The notes beneath the pieces were generated by a model. The model saw only the letters and a list, made by a program, of their open reading frames with translations. It searched no databases and was not told where the DNA came from. A stretch of DNA of 20,200 nt from Actinomycetes bacterium (GTDB taxonomy: Bacteria > Actinomycetota > Actinomycetes > Actinomycetales > Actinomycetaceae): the NCBI GenBank assembly GCA_023387755.1, contig JAEWHO010000087.1:1-20200 (forward strand), read 5' to 3'. Below, one piece after another: positions 7,248-15,223 of the stretch. Every line of letters begins with the position of its first letter. Position 1 is the first letter of the stretch. Both the position numbers and the translations under genes were made by a program.

Positions 7248-7648
7248 GCCTACCGCCTGAACTAGACGGCGTCATTCCACCGGGCCAGATAGTGTTTAAC
7301 GACGCCGGACTCATCCCGGCCATCATCCAGGATGACGCGACCGGGCAGGTGCTCATGATGGGGTGGATGGATGCGGAAGCCCTCCGCCGTACTCTCACGA
7401 GTGGCCGGGTCACATTCTGGTCCCGGTCCCGCCGGGAATACTGGCGCAAGGGGGACACCTCCGGGCATGTCCAGTACGTGCGGGCAGCGGCGTTGGATTG
7501 CGATGGAGACACGTTACTGATCACGGTAGAGCAGGTAGGGGCCGCCTGCCATACTGGTACTCGCTCCTGTTTTGATGACCGCAGCCTGCCCGTGCAGGCG
7601 TACTCGGAGGATCGTGATGACTCCCAATCCGGCACTACTGCCCGCTGA
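7244..7648 (+). CDS. hisI: Phosphoribosyl-AMP cyclohydrolase HisI
   Basis: HisI opens the adenine ring of phosphoribosyl-AMP, the third step of histidine synthesis; it is a zinc enzyme. The 134-residue single-domain protein carries the MMGWMDAEAL segment, the WSRSRREYWRKG phosphate region, LDCDGD with metal-binding aspartates, and the zinc motif ACHTGTRSCF. No phosphoribosyl-ATP pyrophosphatase (HisE) domain is fused to it, the usual actinobacterial arrangement. The start overlaps the hisF stop (GTGA), showing translational coupling. Its last 32 nt also encode the beginning of trpE in another frame. Confidence 0.96.
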   Translation: MSLPPELDGVIPPGQIVFNDAGLIPAIIQDDATGQVLMMGWMDAEALRRTLTSGRVTFWSRSRREYWRKGDTSGHVQYVRAAALDCDGDTLLITVEQVGAACHTGTRSCFDDRSLPVQAYSEDRDDSQSGTTAR

Positions 7649-9188
7649 GGCCGCCACCCAACCCTGGGGGGTAACCATCCCGAACCGGGAAGGGTTCGTG
7701 CAGATGGCGGCCAGTTGCCGTTCCGTGCCGATTGTGCGCCGTTTGCTGGCAGAGCATCTCACCCCGACCGCCGTCTACCAACTCGTGGGCAATGACCCGG
7801 GGACCTTCATCTTGGAAAGCGCTGATGGCGGAGATTGGGGGCGGTGGTCCTTTATTGGTGTCAATAGCTGTGCCCACCTCATTGCCGAGGGGGAGCAGGC
7901 GACGTGGCAAGGCCGTATCCCGTCCGGGTTGACCGAGAGCGGGCATCCGCTGGCACTGATTAAGGAAGCCATCACACATCTGCACCATCCCCCGATGCCA
8001 GCCGACTATCCGCCCTTCACCGGCGGGCTTGTGGGGGCCCTGGGATGGGAGACGGTGCGCCTGACCGAGAATGTGCCGGCCCGGCTGGAAAAGGACGTGC
8101 CGATCCCAGATATTGTGCTCGCCCTCGCCACCGACGTTATTGCCCTGGACCGCCGCACGGGCGAAGTATGGCTGATCGCGTGCACCCTCAACTTTGACGG
8201 CCGGGATGAGGGAGCCGAGGGAGCCTACGAGCAGGCCTGCGCGCGGTTGGACCGGATGGAAAAACTGCTGTGCACCCAGCTTCCGGCTCTGCCCCTGCGG
8301 GGCGAAGGTGCGCCGTCGGCGGAAAACCCCCGGGCCGACGATATCCACTTCAGCCATACCCCCGCCCAATTCCACGCGGCCGTTGAGGCGGCGCAGGAAG
8401 CGATTGCTGCGGGAGACGTATTCCAGCTGGTGCTCTCCCAGCGGGCCGAGATGCCGTGCACTGTGCCCGCGCTGTCCGTCTACCGGGTCTTGCGCACGAC
8501 GAACCCATCCCCGTATATGTATCTGCTCAACCTACCCACCGAGCAGGGGGAGACGTTCAGTATTGTCGGCTCCTCACCCGAAACACTGGTGGAGGTGCGT
8601 GAACGCCAGGTACGCACGTTTCCAATTGCCGGCTCTCGCCCGCGCGGCAGCTCACCCACAGAGGATCACAGCTTGGCGGAGGAACTCCTTGCCGATCCCA
8701 AGGAACGTGCCGAACATGTGATGCTGGTGGACTTGGCCCGCAATGACCTCTCGCGCGTGTGTACCCCGGGCAGTGTGGACGTCAGCGAATATATGGCGAT
8801 TAAACGCTATTCCCACATCATGCACATCACCTCCACGGTGACAGGCGAACTACGTGAGGACATCAGTGCTCTGGAGGCCCTCATCTCCACCCTGCCAGCC
8901 GGCACCCTGTCCGGGGCTCCGAAGGTGCGCGCGATCGAGTTGATCGATGAGCTGGAGCCGGTGCGGCGCGGTATCTACGGTGGTGTGGTCGGCTACTTGG
9001 ATTTACACGGAAATCTGGACATGGCCATCGCTATCCGCACCGCCATTGTGTTCCGGGAGCGTGCTTATGTGCAGGCCGGCGCGGGCATTGTGAAGGACTC
9101 ACAGCCAGATCGGGAATTGGACGAAGCCCGCACCAAGGCCGCCGCCGCTCTGACCGCAGTTGCCCGCGCTCACCGGTTGCAGGACTAG
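7617..9188 (+). CDS. trpE: Anthranilate synthase component I TrpE
   Basis: TrpE makes anthranilate from chorismate, taking ammonia from the TrpG glutaminase, which is not encoded in this window. The 523-residue protein has an N-terminal regulatory domain with ILESADGGDWGRWSF, the counterpart of the LLES tryptophan feedback site. Next comes the chorismate-binding domain with DVFQLVLSQR, NPSPYMY, IVGSSPETL, PIAGSRPRG, ERAEHVMLVDLARNDL, and LPAGTLSGAPK followed by YGGVVGY. An upstream in-frame ATG exists at 7572, but ATG 7617 has GGAGGA at 7606-7611 and is preferred; it gives a 32 nt overlap with hisI. Feedback control by tryptophan is expected from the conserved motif. No leader peptide or attenuator is possible directly before it. 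Confidence 0.96.
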   Translation: MTPNPALLPAEAATQPWGVTIPNREGFVQMAASCRSVPIVRRLLAEHLTPTAVYQLVGNDPGTFILESADGGDWGRWSFIGVNSCAHLIAEGEQATWQGRIPSGLTESGHPLALIKEAITHLHHPPMPADYPPFTGGLVGALGWETVRLTENVPARLEKDVPIPDIVLALATDVIALDRRTGEVWLIACTLNFDGRDEGAEGAYEQACARLDRMEKLLCTQLPALPLRGEGAPSAENPRADDIHFSHTPAQFHAAVEAAQEAIAAGDVFQLVLSQRAEMPCTVPALSVYRVLRTTNPSPYMYLLNLPTEQGETFSIVGSSPETLVEVRERQVRTFPIAGSRPRGSSPTEDHSLAEELLADPKERAEHVMLVDLARNDLSRVCTPGSVDVSEYMAIKRYSHIMHITSTVTGELREDISALEALISTLPAGTLSGAPKVRAIELIDELEPVRRGIYGGVVGYLDLHGNLDMAIAIRTAIVFRERAYVQAGAGIVKDSQPDRELDEARTKAAAALTAVARAHRLQD

Positions 9189-9190
9189 CC

Positions 9191-9769
9191 ATGACTCACT
9201 TCTTCACCCGCCCCCGAGCTGCCGGCGCTCTCGTTGCCGGCGGCATCATCGTGATGATTGCGGCCATCACCGGCTGGATACGTGCGGACGTGGATAGTGT
9301 GGAGGGTATGCGGCAGGTGGTGCTGTCTGGCTCGTCAGTGGCGCCAATAACTACTGCCGGGGCGCTAGTACTGCTCGCCAGCGGGTGCGCGCTGGCGTTT
9401 TCGCGCCGTTGGGGAGCTCGGATCACGTGTGGGATAGCCACGCTTGGGGCCCTCACCTGCGTTGTCGGTGCCGTTCTTACCATGACGGCGTCGACGGCGG
9501 CCCTCACTGCACGTTTCAGCGCCGTCACGGCCGGCACTGGCACCATCAGTGCCGTCACGACCCTACCCAGCGTATGGATTGTGGCGGTCGTGGCCCTGGG
9601 CTGCACGATGGTGGCGTTCGCCGGTATGCTGCTTGCCCACCGCTTCCCCGAAACCGTTTGCCGTTACGATCCATCGCACAATATTCCTGCCGACTCACGT
9701 TTCCAGTCCCAGGAAGACTGGGATGCTTTGGGACGTGGCGAGGACCCCACCGAATTGCGGGTAAACTGA
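9191..9769 (+). CDS. Trp operon-associated membrane protein
   Basis: This 192-residue integral membrane protein matches the actinobacterial Trp biosynthesis-associated membrane protein family by position and layout. Four hydrophobic segments are seen at about 10-30, 51-70, 76-100 and 128-149. A cytosolic-looking polar C-tail contains DWDALGRGEDPTELR, the W...L..G.DPT pattern of the family. The start ATG is 2 nt after the trpE stop, with AGGA in the trpE end. The family is tied to tryptophan operons, but its function is unknown; transport or anchoring of the pathway are guesses. Confidence 0.85.
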   Translation: MTHFFTRPRAAGALVAGGIIVMIAAITGWIRADVDSVEGMRQVVLSGSSVAPITTAGALVLLASGCALAFSRRWGARITCGIATLGALTCVVGAVLTMTASTAALTARFSAVTAGTGTISAVTTLPSVWIVAVVALGCTMVAFAGMLLAHRFPETVCRYDPSHNIPADSRFQSQEDWDALGRGEDPTELRVN

Positions 9770-9785
9770 CCCCCAGGAGGACATC

Positions 9786-10040
9786 ATGAACGAAACCTAC
9801 ACTTTGCCCCCCGCAGCCCCGTTCCACAATGAGGGTAAGACGACAGCCTCATGGGTGTTCATCACTCTGGTGGTTATCGGATCATGTGTGATTGCCACGG
9901 GAATGGTGCTGTATTCGGTAGTGGCACAGATCGCCGGTGCGGCGATTATCGTCCTAGGGTGCCTAGCCGGCATCGGTCTGCGGGCCGCCGGAAAGGGGCA
10001 GCCGCGCAGCCGGGATCAACGCGGCTGGTACGAGGACTAA
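9786..10040 (+). CDS. Small two-helix membrane protein of the trp cluster (HGxxPAAW-like)
   Basis: This 84-residue protein has an excellent ribosome-binding site (AGGAGG at 9775-9780). It has two transmembrane helices at about 22-43 and 46-66, with a short basic C-tail. The segment HNEGKTTASW just before helix 1 resembles the histidine-glycine...alanine-tryptophan signature of the small membrane proteins found between trpE and trpC in actinobacteria, though the first Gly is replaced by Asn-Glu-Gly. No catalytic motif is visible. Its role is unknown; cotranscription with trp genes suggests a link to tryptophan metabolism. Confidence 0.8.
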   Translation: MNETYTLPPAAPFHNEGKTTASWVFITLVVIGSCVIATGMVLYSVVAQIAGAAIIVLGCLAGIGLRAAGKGQPRSRDQRGWYED

Positions 10041-10056
10041 CATTAGGGGACATTCC

Positions 10057-10875
10057 ATGTCAGTCCTCGACGATATTATCGCCGGCGTTAGGGAGGATAC
10101 GGCCGCAAGAGAAGCGCGCGTGAGTTTGGAGGAACTCAAAGAGCGAGCCTCACGCCAGCCGTGCGCCAAAGACGCATTAGCGCATTTTCAGCAGCGCGAT
10201 GCAGTCGTCAGTCTCATTGCAGAGGTCAAGCGGCGGTCGCCCTCCAAGGGCACCTTGGCGGACATTCCCGATCCCGCCAGCCTAGCCAGCGCCTACGAGG
10301 ACGGCGGTGCCAGCGCCATCTCTGTGCTTACCGAACAGCGCCGTTTCGGTGGATCGCTCACCGATTTTGCCCAGGTGCGCGCCGCCGTCGATATCCCGCT
10401 CCTGCGCAAGGACTTCATCGTTACTCCCTATCAGATTTGGGAGGCTCGCGCCTATGGGGCCGATATTGTGCTCCTCATCGTGGCCGCATTGGAACAGGTG
10501 GTTCTGACCTCCCTTATCGAGCGAGTCCACTCCCTGGGGATGACGGCCCTGGTGGAAGCCCACGACCGAGTAGAGGCAATGCGCGCTGTCAACGCCGGGG
10601 CCCGAATGATCGGCGTCAACGCGCGTAATCTACACACCCTGCAGGTGGACCGGCGGGTATTTTCCGACGTCGCAGAGTTGATCCCACGTTCCTGTGTGAA
10701 GGTGGCGGAATCCGGGGTACGTGGCCCACACGACGTCTTAGAGTATGCACGCGCTGGGGCTGATGCCGTCCTGGTGGGAGAGGCACTGGTAAAGGATGGC
10801 GATCCCGCCCGTGCGGTATCCGAAATGGTGTCCATCACTCGCCATCCCGCCATCCATCAACAGCGGTCTGAATAG
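10057..10875 (+). CDS. trpC: Indole-3-glycerol phosphate synthase TrpC
   Basis: TrpC closes the indole ring, converting CdRP to indole-3-glycerol phosphate. The 272-residue TIM barrel shows IAEVKRRSPSKG (54-65) with substrate-binding lysine, LLRKDFIV (115-122) with catalytic Lys118, and the phosphate loop VAESGVRG followed by VLVGEALVK. It is monofunctional: no TrpF domain is fused. ATG 10057 has AGGGGA at 10045-10050. It lies between the small membrane protein and trpB with short gaps of 16 and 18 nt. Confidence 0.97.
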   Translation: MSVLDDIIAGVREDTAAREARVSLEELKERASRQPCAKDALAHFQQRDAVVSLIAEVKRRSPSKGTLADIPDPASLASAYEDGGASAISVLTEQRRFGGSLTDFAQVRAAVDIPLLRKDFIVTPYQIWEARAYGADIVLLIVAALEQVVLTSLIERVHSLGMTALVEAHDRVEAMRAVNAGARMIGVNARNLHTLQVDRRVFSDVAELIPRSCVKVAESGVRGPHDVLEYARAGADAVLVGEALVKDGDPARAVSEMVSITRHPAIHQQRSE

Positions 10876-10893
10876 CAGCGAGCAGGAGGCACT

Positions 10894-12111
10894 ATGGTTC
10901 TGCGTCAACAACCCGGCCCGTATTTTGGAGATTTCGGGGGACGATTCGTGCCCGAGGCACTCATTGCGGCCCTAGATGACCTCACAGCAGCGTGGGAGAA
11001 ACTGAAGGGATCGTCTGAGTTCCAAGAAGAGCTTGCAGCGTTGCAGCGTGACTACGTCCATCGGCCGTCGCTGCTGACTGAAGTTCCTCGTTTTGCCAAA
11101 CACTGCGGCAATGCGCGCGTTTTCCTCAAACGCGAAGACCTCAACCACACCGGCTCCCACAAGATCAACAATGTGCTCGGCCAGGCCCTGCTTACCAAGG
11201 CCATCGGTAAAACCCGCGTGATCGCGGAAACCGGGGCGGGGCAGCATGGCGTCGCCACCGCTACCGCCGCCGCCTTGCTGGGCTTGGAGTGCCGCGTCTA
11301 TATGGGCCGCGAAGATATGCGCAGGCAGGCCTTGAACGTCGCCCGCATGCGTCTGCTCGGCACGGAGGTTGTCGGCGTCGACACGGGCTCAGCCACGCTG
11401 AAAGACGCAATTAACGAAGCTTTCCGCGATTGGGTGACCAACGTGGAGACCACGAACTATATTTTTGGGACGGCAGCCGGGCCCCATCCCTTCCCGGCCC
11501 TCGTACGCGACCTGCAAAAGATCATTGGGGAGGAAACTCGCACCCAGATCCAAGCAGCCGTGGGGAAACTACCCGACGCCGTCGTGGCCTGTGTGGGAGG
11601 CGGTTCCAATGCGATTGGGATTTTCCACGCTTTCCTTGATGATCCGGACGTCACCCTGCTGGGGATTGAGGCCGGCGGGGACGGCGTAGACACGGATCGG
11701 CATGCCGCCTCCATCAACGGCGGATCGCTCGGTATTTTGCACGGCGCAAAGATGTACCTTATGCAAGATGAGGACGGCCAAACGATCGAGTCACACTCGA
11801 TCTCGGCCGGGCTAGACTACCCCGGGGTAGGCCCCGAGCATTCCTATCTACATTCCATTGGGCGCGCGCAATACGAGCCGGTCACCGACACCGAAGCGAT
11901 GGAAGCCTTCCAGCTCCTCTCGCAAACGGAAGGGATTATTCCCGCCATTGAATCGGCCCACGCACTGGCCGGAGCAATGCGCTGGGGGAAGAACCGTACC
12001 CAAGATGAGCAAGCCGTTATTGTGGTCAACCTGTCTGGCCGAGGGGATAAAGATGTGTCGACAGCGGCCGAATGGTTCGGGCTGATTGACGATGTGGAGG
12101 ACACCAAATGA
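10894..12111 (+). CDS. trpB: Tryptophan synthase beta subunit TrpB
   Basis: TrpB joins indole and serine to make tryptophan, using pyridoxal phosphate. The 405-residue protein has the cofactor lysine Lys90 in HTGSHKINN, catalytic Glu112 in AETGAGQHG, and the phosphate-binding glycine loop CVGGGSNAIG. It also has GIEAGGDG and the C-terminal NLSGRGDKD. The REDLNHTGSHK context and length are those of canonical TrpB1. AGGAGG lies at 10884-10889 before ATG 10894. The gene overlaps trpA by 4 nt (ATGA), fitting production of the two subunits of one alpha2-beta2 complex. Confidence 0.98.
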   Translation: MVLRQQPGPYFGDFGGRFVPEALIAALDDLTAAWEKLKGSSEFQEELAALQRDYVHRPSLLTEVPRFAKHCGNARVFLKREDLNHTGSHKINNVLGQALLTKAIGKTRVIAETGAGQHGVATATAAALLGLECRVYMGREDMRRQALNVARMRLLGTEVVGVDTGSATLKDAINEAFRDWVTNVETTNYIFGTAAGPHPFPALVRDLQKIIGEETRTQIQAAVGKLPDAVVACVGGGSNAIGIFHAFLDDPDVTLLGIEAGGDGVDTDRHAASINGGSLGILHGAKMYLMQDEDGQTIESHSISAGLDYPGVGPEHSYLHSIGRAQYEPVTDTEAMEAFQLLSQTEGIIPAIESAHALAGAMRWGKNRTQDEQAVIVVNLSGRGDKDVSTAAEWFGLIDDVEDTK

Positions 12112-12899
12112 GCGCCTGCGCAGAAGTTATTGACCGCCGACTGGCCGCCGGGGATACCCCGCTGATCGGTTACCTCACCGCCGGATACCCCGATATTGAC
12201 GCCACCGTGCGGGCCGGTAAAACCCTTATCGACAACGGCGTAGACATTATCGAACTGGGCTTGCCGTATTCGGACCCGGGTATGGACGGCCCCATCATTC
12301 AACGCACCGGAGCGCAGGCCCTGGCGGGCGGGACACGCACACGGGATGTCTTTACCGCCGTCGAAGAACTGGCCGTCACGGGTGCCCCCATTGTGGTGAT
12401 GAGTTACTACAACCCCATCTTCCGCTATGGAGACGCAGCCTTTGCGCGTGATCTGGCGGCTGCCGGTGGTGCCGGTGTCATTACTCCAGATCTCATCCCC
12501 GATGAGGGGAAGAGCTGGATTGAAGCAGCCGAATCACATGACCTGGATCATATTTTCCTCGTCGCCCCATCGTCGACCGACAAGCGGCTGGACCTGACGG
12601 TGCACGCGTGCCGTGGTTTTGTCTACGCCGCCTCTACGATGGGTGTGACTGGAGTACGGGCAGCTGTGGACTCGACCGCAGAGACTCTCGTTACCCGCAC
12701 CCGGCAGGCTGGGGGTGAGCGAGTATGTGTGGGCCTCGGCGTGTCGAACGGCGATCAAGCCCGAGAAATTGGCCACTATGCCGACGGCGTAATCGTGGGT
12801 TCTGCCCTGCTGCGGGCGCTAGATGAGGGCTGGGATGCCCTGGCAGCGCTCACTCGAGACCTCGCCGCTGGCTGCGCTGGTGCGCGAAGCCAGAGCTAA
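12108..12899 (+). CDS. trpA: Tryptophan synthase alpha subunit TrpA
   Basis: TrpA splits indole-3-glycerol phosphate into indole and glyceraldehyde phosphate and channels indole to TrpB. The 263-residue TIM barrel keeps both catalytic residues at the same numbers as the E. coli enzyme: Glu49 in IIELGLPYSDP and Asp60 in GMDGP. The GYLTAGYPD start, the SYYNPIFRYG loop and the GLGVSNGDQ and GVIVGSAL phosphate-binding loops are typical. It ends the operon; the next gene has its own candidate promoter. No lgt gene follows, unlike in several other actinobacteria. Confidence 0.97.
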   Translation: MSACAEVIDRRLAAGDTPLIGYLTAGYPDIDATVRAGKTLIDNGVDIIELGLPYSDPGMDGPIIQRTGAQALAGGTRTRDVFTAVEELAVTGAPIVVMSYYNPIFRYGDAAFARDLAAAGGAGVITPDLIPDEGKSWIEAAESHDLDHIFLVAPSSTDKRLDLTVHACRGFVYAASTMGVTGVRAAVDSTAETLVTRTRQAGGERVCVGLGVSNGDQAREIGHYADGVIVGSALLRALDEGWDALAALTRDLAAGCAGARSQS

Positions 12900-12906
12900 C
12901 CGACGC

Positions 12907-12912
12907 TAGAAT
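12907..12912 (+). promoter_or_regulatory. Candidate -10 of the pyk promoter
   Basis: TAGAAT fits the actinobacterial TANNNT consensus well and sits 41 nt before the pyk ATG in a 54 nt gap after trpA. No convincing -35 hexamer was found at 16-19 nt, and readthrough from trpA remains possible. Confidence 0.45.
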
Positions 12913-12953
12913 TAGCACAGCAGTTAATCGACCCCATTTTTGAGACTGGAAGT

Positions 12954-14384
12954 ATGCGCAGAGCAAAAATCGTATGTACCCTCGGCCCGGCCACGGATAC
13001 TGGTGAGAAGGTCCAAGAGCTCGTTGATGCGGGGATGGACGTTGCCCGTATTAATCGATCCCATGGAACCGCTGAGGAACACGAACAGGTCTACGCCCAC
13101 GTCCGGGCAGCCGCACAGGCTTCCGGCCGCGCCGTCGCCGTCCTCGTTGATCTGCAGGGCCCCAAGATCCGCTTGGGTACATTCGCCGCCGGGCCTGTCT
13201 ACCTGAACGAGGGTGCCCACTTCACCATCACCACCCGCGATGTGCCTGGAGACGAGACGATTTGCTCCACGACCTTTGCCGGCCTGCCAGGTGACTGCCG
13301 CCCGGGCGATGCGCTTTTGATCGACGACGGCAAAGTGGCCCTGCGGGTATTGAGTGTGACCGATACTGATGTGCTGACCCGGGTCGAGGTATGCGGTCCT
13401 GTCTCAGATCACAAGGGGATCAATCTGCCAGGCGTTGCCGTGTCGGTACCGGCTCTGTCGAAAAAGGATGAAGAGGATCTGCGCTGGGCAGTCCGGCTAG
13501 GCGCAGATTTTATCGCCCTGTCCTTTGTGCGCTCAGCAAAGGACATCGATAATGTCCATGCGATCATGGATGACGTCGGTCGCCGTATCCCCGTCCTCGC
13601 TAAGATCGAAAAGCCTCAAGCTGTCGCAAATTTGACCGAAGTGGTCGATGCCTTTGATGGGATTATGGTTGCGCGCGGCGACCTCGGGGTGGAGCTGCCA
13701 CTAGAGGAAGTTCCACTGGTCCAAAAACGCGCCATCGAGTTGGCCCGGCGGTTCGCCAAACCGGTCATTGTGGCCACCCAGGTACTCGAATCGATGATGA
13801 CAAATCCGCGTCCGACTCGGGCTGAAGCCTCCGACTGCGCGAACGCAATCCTCGATGGCGCAGATGCCGTTATGCTCTCCGGGGAAACCTCTATCGGGGA
13901 ATATCCGATCGAGGCGGTCCGCACGATGGCGAGGATCATCGAAAATACGGAAGAAAATGGGGGCGACCGGATTGCTCCGATGACCTCGGCGCCCCACACT
14001 CGTTCAGGCGTGATCACCAAGGCGGCCGCAGAAATCGGAGAAATGATCGAGTGTAAATATCTTGTGACATTTACCCAATCGGGAGATACCGCCCGGCGAA
14101 TGTCACGTTTGCGTTCCCCCATTCCACTGTTGGCTTTTACGCCGCTGGAAGAAACTCGGAACTCCTTGGCTTTGACGTGGGGCGTCCACACCTACAAAGT
14201 CCCCTCCGTCTCCCACACCGACGATATGGTGCAGCAGGTCGATTATCACCTGCAAGACTCGGGCCTGGCTGAACGTGGAGATCGGGTCGTGATTGTGGCA
14301 GGTATGCCCCCGGGCACGCCGGGCTCCACGAACTCCATTCGCGTCCACAAGATTGGGGAAATGGACGAGTTCCGAAATATGTAA
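12954..14384 (+). CDS. pyk: Pyruvate kinase
   Basis: Pyruvate kinase moves the phosphate of phosphoenolpyruvate to ADP in the last step of glycolysis. The 476-residue protein begins with RRAKIVCTLGPA and has LVDLQGPKIRLG (64-75), AKIEKPQAV, MVARGDLGVELPLEEVP, TQVLESMM and VMLSGETSIGEYP, so the catalytic barrel is complete. The C-terminal allosteric domain is present. Two positions stand out: the usual Asn-Phe-Ser-His-Gly loop reads NRSHG at 34-38, and the monovalent-cation position (Glu or Lys in studied enzymes) aligns with Ala109. The ribosome-binding site before ATG 12954 is weak. A hairpin lies just after the stop. Confidence 0.97.
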   Translation: MRRAKIVCTLGPATDTGEKVQELVDAGMDVARINRSHGTAEEHEQVYAHVRAAAQASGRAVAVLVDLQGPKIRLGTFAAGPVYLNEGAHFTITTRDVPGDETICSTTFAGLPGDCRPGDALLIDDGKVALRVLSVTDTDVLTRVEVCGPVSDHKGINLPGVAVSVPALSKKDEEDLRWAVRLGADFIALSFVRSAKDIDNVHAIMDDVGRRIPVLAKIEKPQAVANLTEVVDAFDGIMVARGDLGVELPLEEVPLVQKRAIELARRFAKPVIVATQVLESMMTNPRPTRAEASDCANAILDGADAVMLSGETSIGEYPIEAVRTMARIIENTEENGGDRIAPMTSAPHTRSGVITKAAAEIGEMIECKYLVTFTQSGDTARRMSRLRSPIPLLAFTPLEETRNSLALTWGVHTYKVPSVSHTDDMVQQVDYHLQDSGLAERGDRVVIVAGMPPGTPGSTNSIRVHKIGEMDEFRNM

Positions 14385-14388
14385 AACA

Positions 14389-14409
14389 GCGCACTCATAG
14401 CGAGTGTGC
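14389..14409 (+). terminator. Hairpin after pyk
   Basis: GCGCACTC at 14389-14396 pairs with GAGTGTGC at 14402-14409 through one G-U pair, around a five-base loop. It begins 5 nt after the pyk stop but has no T-run, so it is a likely mRNA 3' end structure and not a textbook intrinsic terminator. Confidence 0.5.
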
Positions 14410-14429
14410 ATAGTAGCCCCTATTCACGC

Positions 14430-14435
14430 TAGGCT
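14430..14435 (+). promoter_or_regulatory. Candidate -10 for tRNA-Leu
   Basis: TAGGCT fits TANNNT and ends 9 nt before the mature tRNA 5' end, which would give a leader of only two or three bases. The -35 region is poorly matched. Confidence 0.4.
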
Positions 14436-14444
14436 TAGGGGTGA

Positions 14445-14529
14445 GCTCCTGTGGTGGAATCGGTAGACACACTGCACTCAAAATGCAGCGCTGAAAGGCG
14501 TGAGGGTTCGAGTCCCTCCGGGAGCACCA
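14445..14529 (+). tRNA. tRNA-Leu (anticodon CAA)
   Basis: The 85-nt gene includes the encoded CCA (14527-14529). The acceptor stem GCTCCTG (14445-14451) pairs with CGGGAGC (14519-14525) with one T-G pair. The anticodon stem CTGCA/TGCAG encloses loop CTCAAAA, placing CAA at 14479-14481, which reads UUG leucine codons. A long variable arm with GCGCTGAAAGGCGT-like pairing marks it as a class II tRNA, as expected for leucine. The T arm GGGTTCGAGTCCC is canonical. It stands alone between pyk and the regulator gene. Confidence 0.97.
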
Positions 14530-14550
14530 TACCGGTCACGGTGGCCGGTA
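14530..14550 (+). other. Hairpin directly after tRNA-Leu
   Basis: TACCGG (14530-14535) and CCGGTA (14545-14550) form a perfect 6-bp stem starting at the base after the tRNA CCA. It lies 19 nt before the chosen start of the regulator gene. It may guide tRNA 3' processing or weaken readthrough; no T-run follows. Confidence 0.45.
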
Positions 14551-14569
14551 TTCGAGGATGAATGCCGAA

Positions 14570-15217
14570 ATGAACGAGAATAAAGAGACCCCGGATATTG
14601 ATGTGGACACCGTCCCGCAGGCGGCGGCCTCAGTACCGACCGCCACCCGCCGCGTGGTGGTAGCGGAAGATGAGCCCCTTATTCGGCTGGATATCGTCGA
14701 ATGTCTGACCGAAGCCGGCTACGAGGTGGTCGGTGAAGCCGGCGATGGCCAGCAGGCTGTGGATCTGGTGATGGAACATGAGCCTGACGTCGTCGTCATG
14801 GACGTGAAGATGCCTGAGATGGACGGCATTACCGCGGCCGACAAGATCATGAAGGAACGCGTCTGCGCTGTCGTGATGCTTACGGCTTTCTCGCAAACCG
14901 AGTTGGTGGAGCGGGCTCGCGATGCTGGTGCCATGGCTTATGTAGTCAAGCCGTTTAACCCCTCCGACCTACTGCCGGCGGTGGAGATTGCGGTCTCACG
15001 CTTCCAGGAGATCAAGTCTTTGGAAGCCGAGGTTGCCGATCTGACTGACCGTTTCGAAACCCGCAAACGAGTAGACCGAGCCAAAGGCCTGCTCATGAGC
15101 AAGATGGGGCTCACCGAGCCGGAATCCTTCCGGTGGATCCAAAAGACGTCGATGGATCGCCGGCTAACAATGCGAGAAGTTGCCGACGCTGTTATCGAAC
15201 AGATCGGCGGGAAATAA
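14570..15217 (+). CDS. pdtaR: PdtaR-like response regulator with ANTAR RNA-binding domain
   Basis: This cytoplasmic two-component regulator is thought to act by antitermination. The 215-residue protein has a polar N-terminal extension (1-26) and a receiver domain (about 27-145) with acidic pocket AEDE. Asp78 in VVVMDVKMPEMDG is the phosphorylation site, with Thr105 and Lys127 (VVKPF). A coiled-coil linker leads to a C-terminal ANTAR domain (about 155-212) with ETRKRVDRAKGLLMSK. It closely follows the layout and motifs of mycobacterial PdtaR (Rv1626), whose partner is the kinase PdtaS; no kinase gene is here. The frame opens at ATG 14558, but GAGGA at 14554-14558 favours ATG 14570, 11 nt downstream. 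Confidence 0.92.
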   Translation: MNENKETPDIDVDTVPQAAASVPTATRRVVVAEDEPLIRLDIVECLTEAGYEVVGEAGDGQQAVDLVMEHEPDVVVMDVKMPEMDGITAADKIMKERVCAVVMLTAFSQTELVERARDAGAMAYVVKPFNPSDLLPAVEIAVSRFQEIKSLEAEVADLTDRFETRKRVDRAKGLLMSKMGLTEPESFRWIQKTSMDRRLTMREVADAVIEQIGGK

Positions 15218-15223
15218 ACCAAA

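Noticed and set aside
7635..8375. A 246-residue open frame on the minus strand inside trpE
   Set aside because: It lies wholly within a well-supported gene, shows no recognisable motif, and is explained by high-GC codon use giving long antisense frames.
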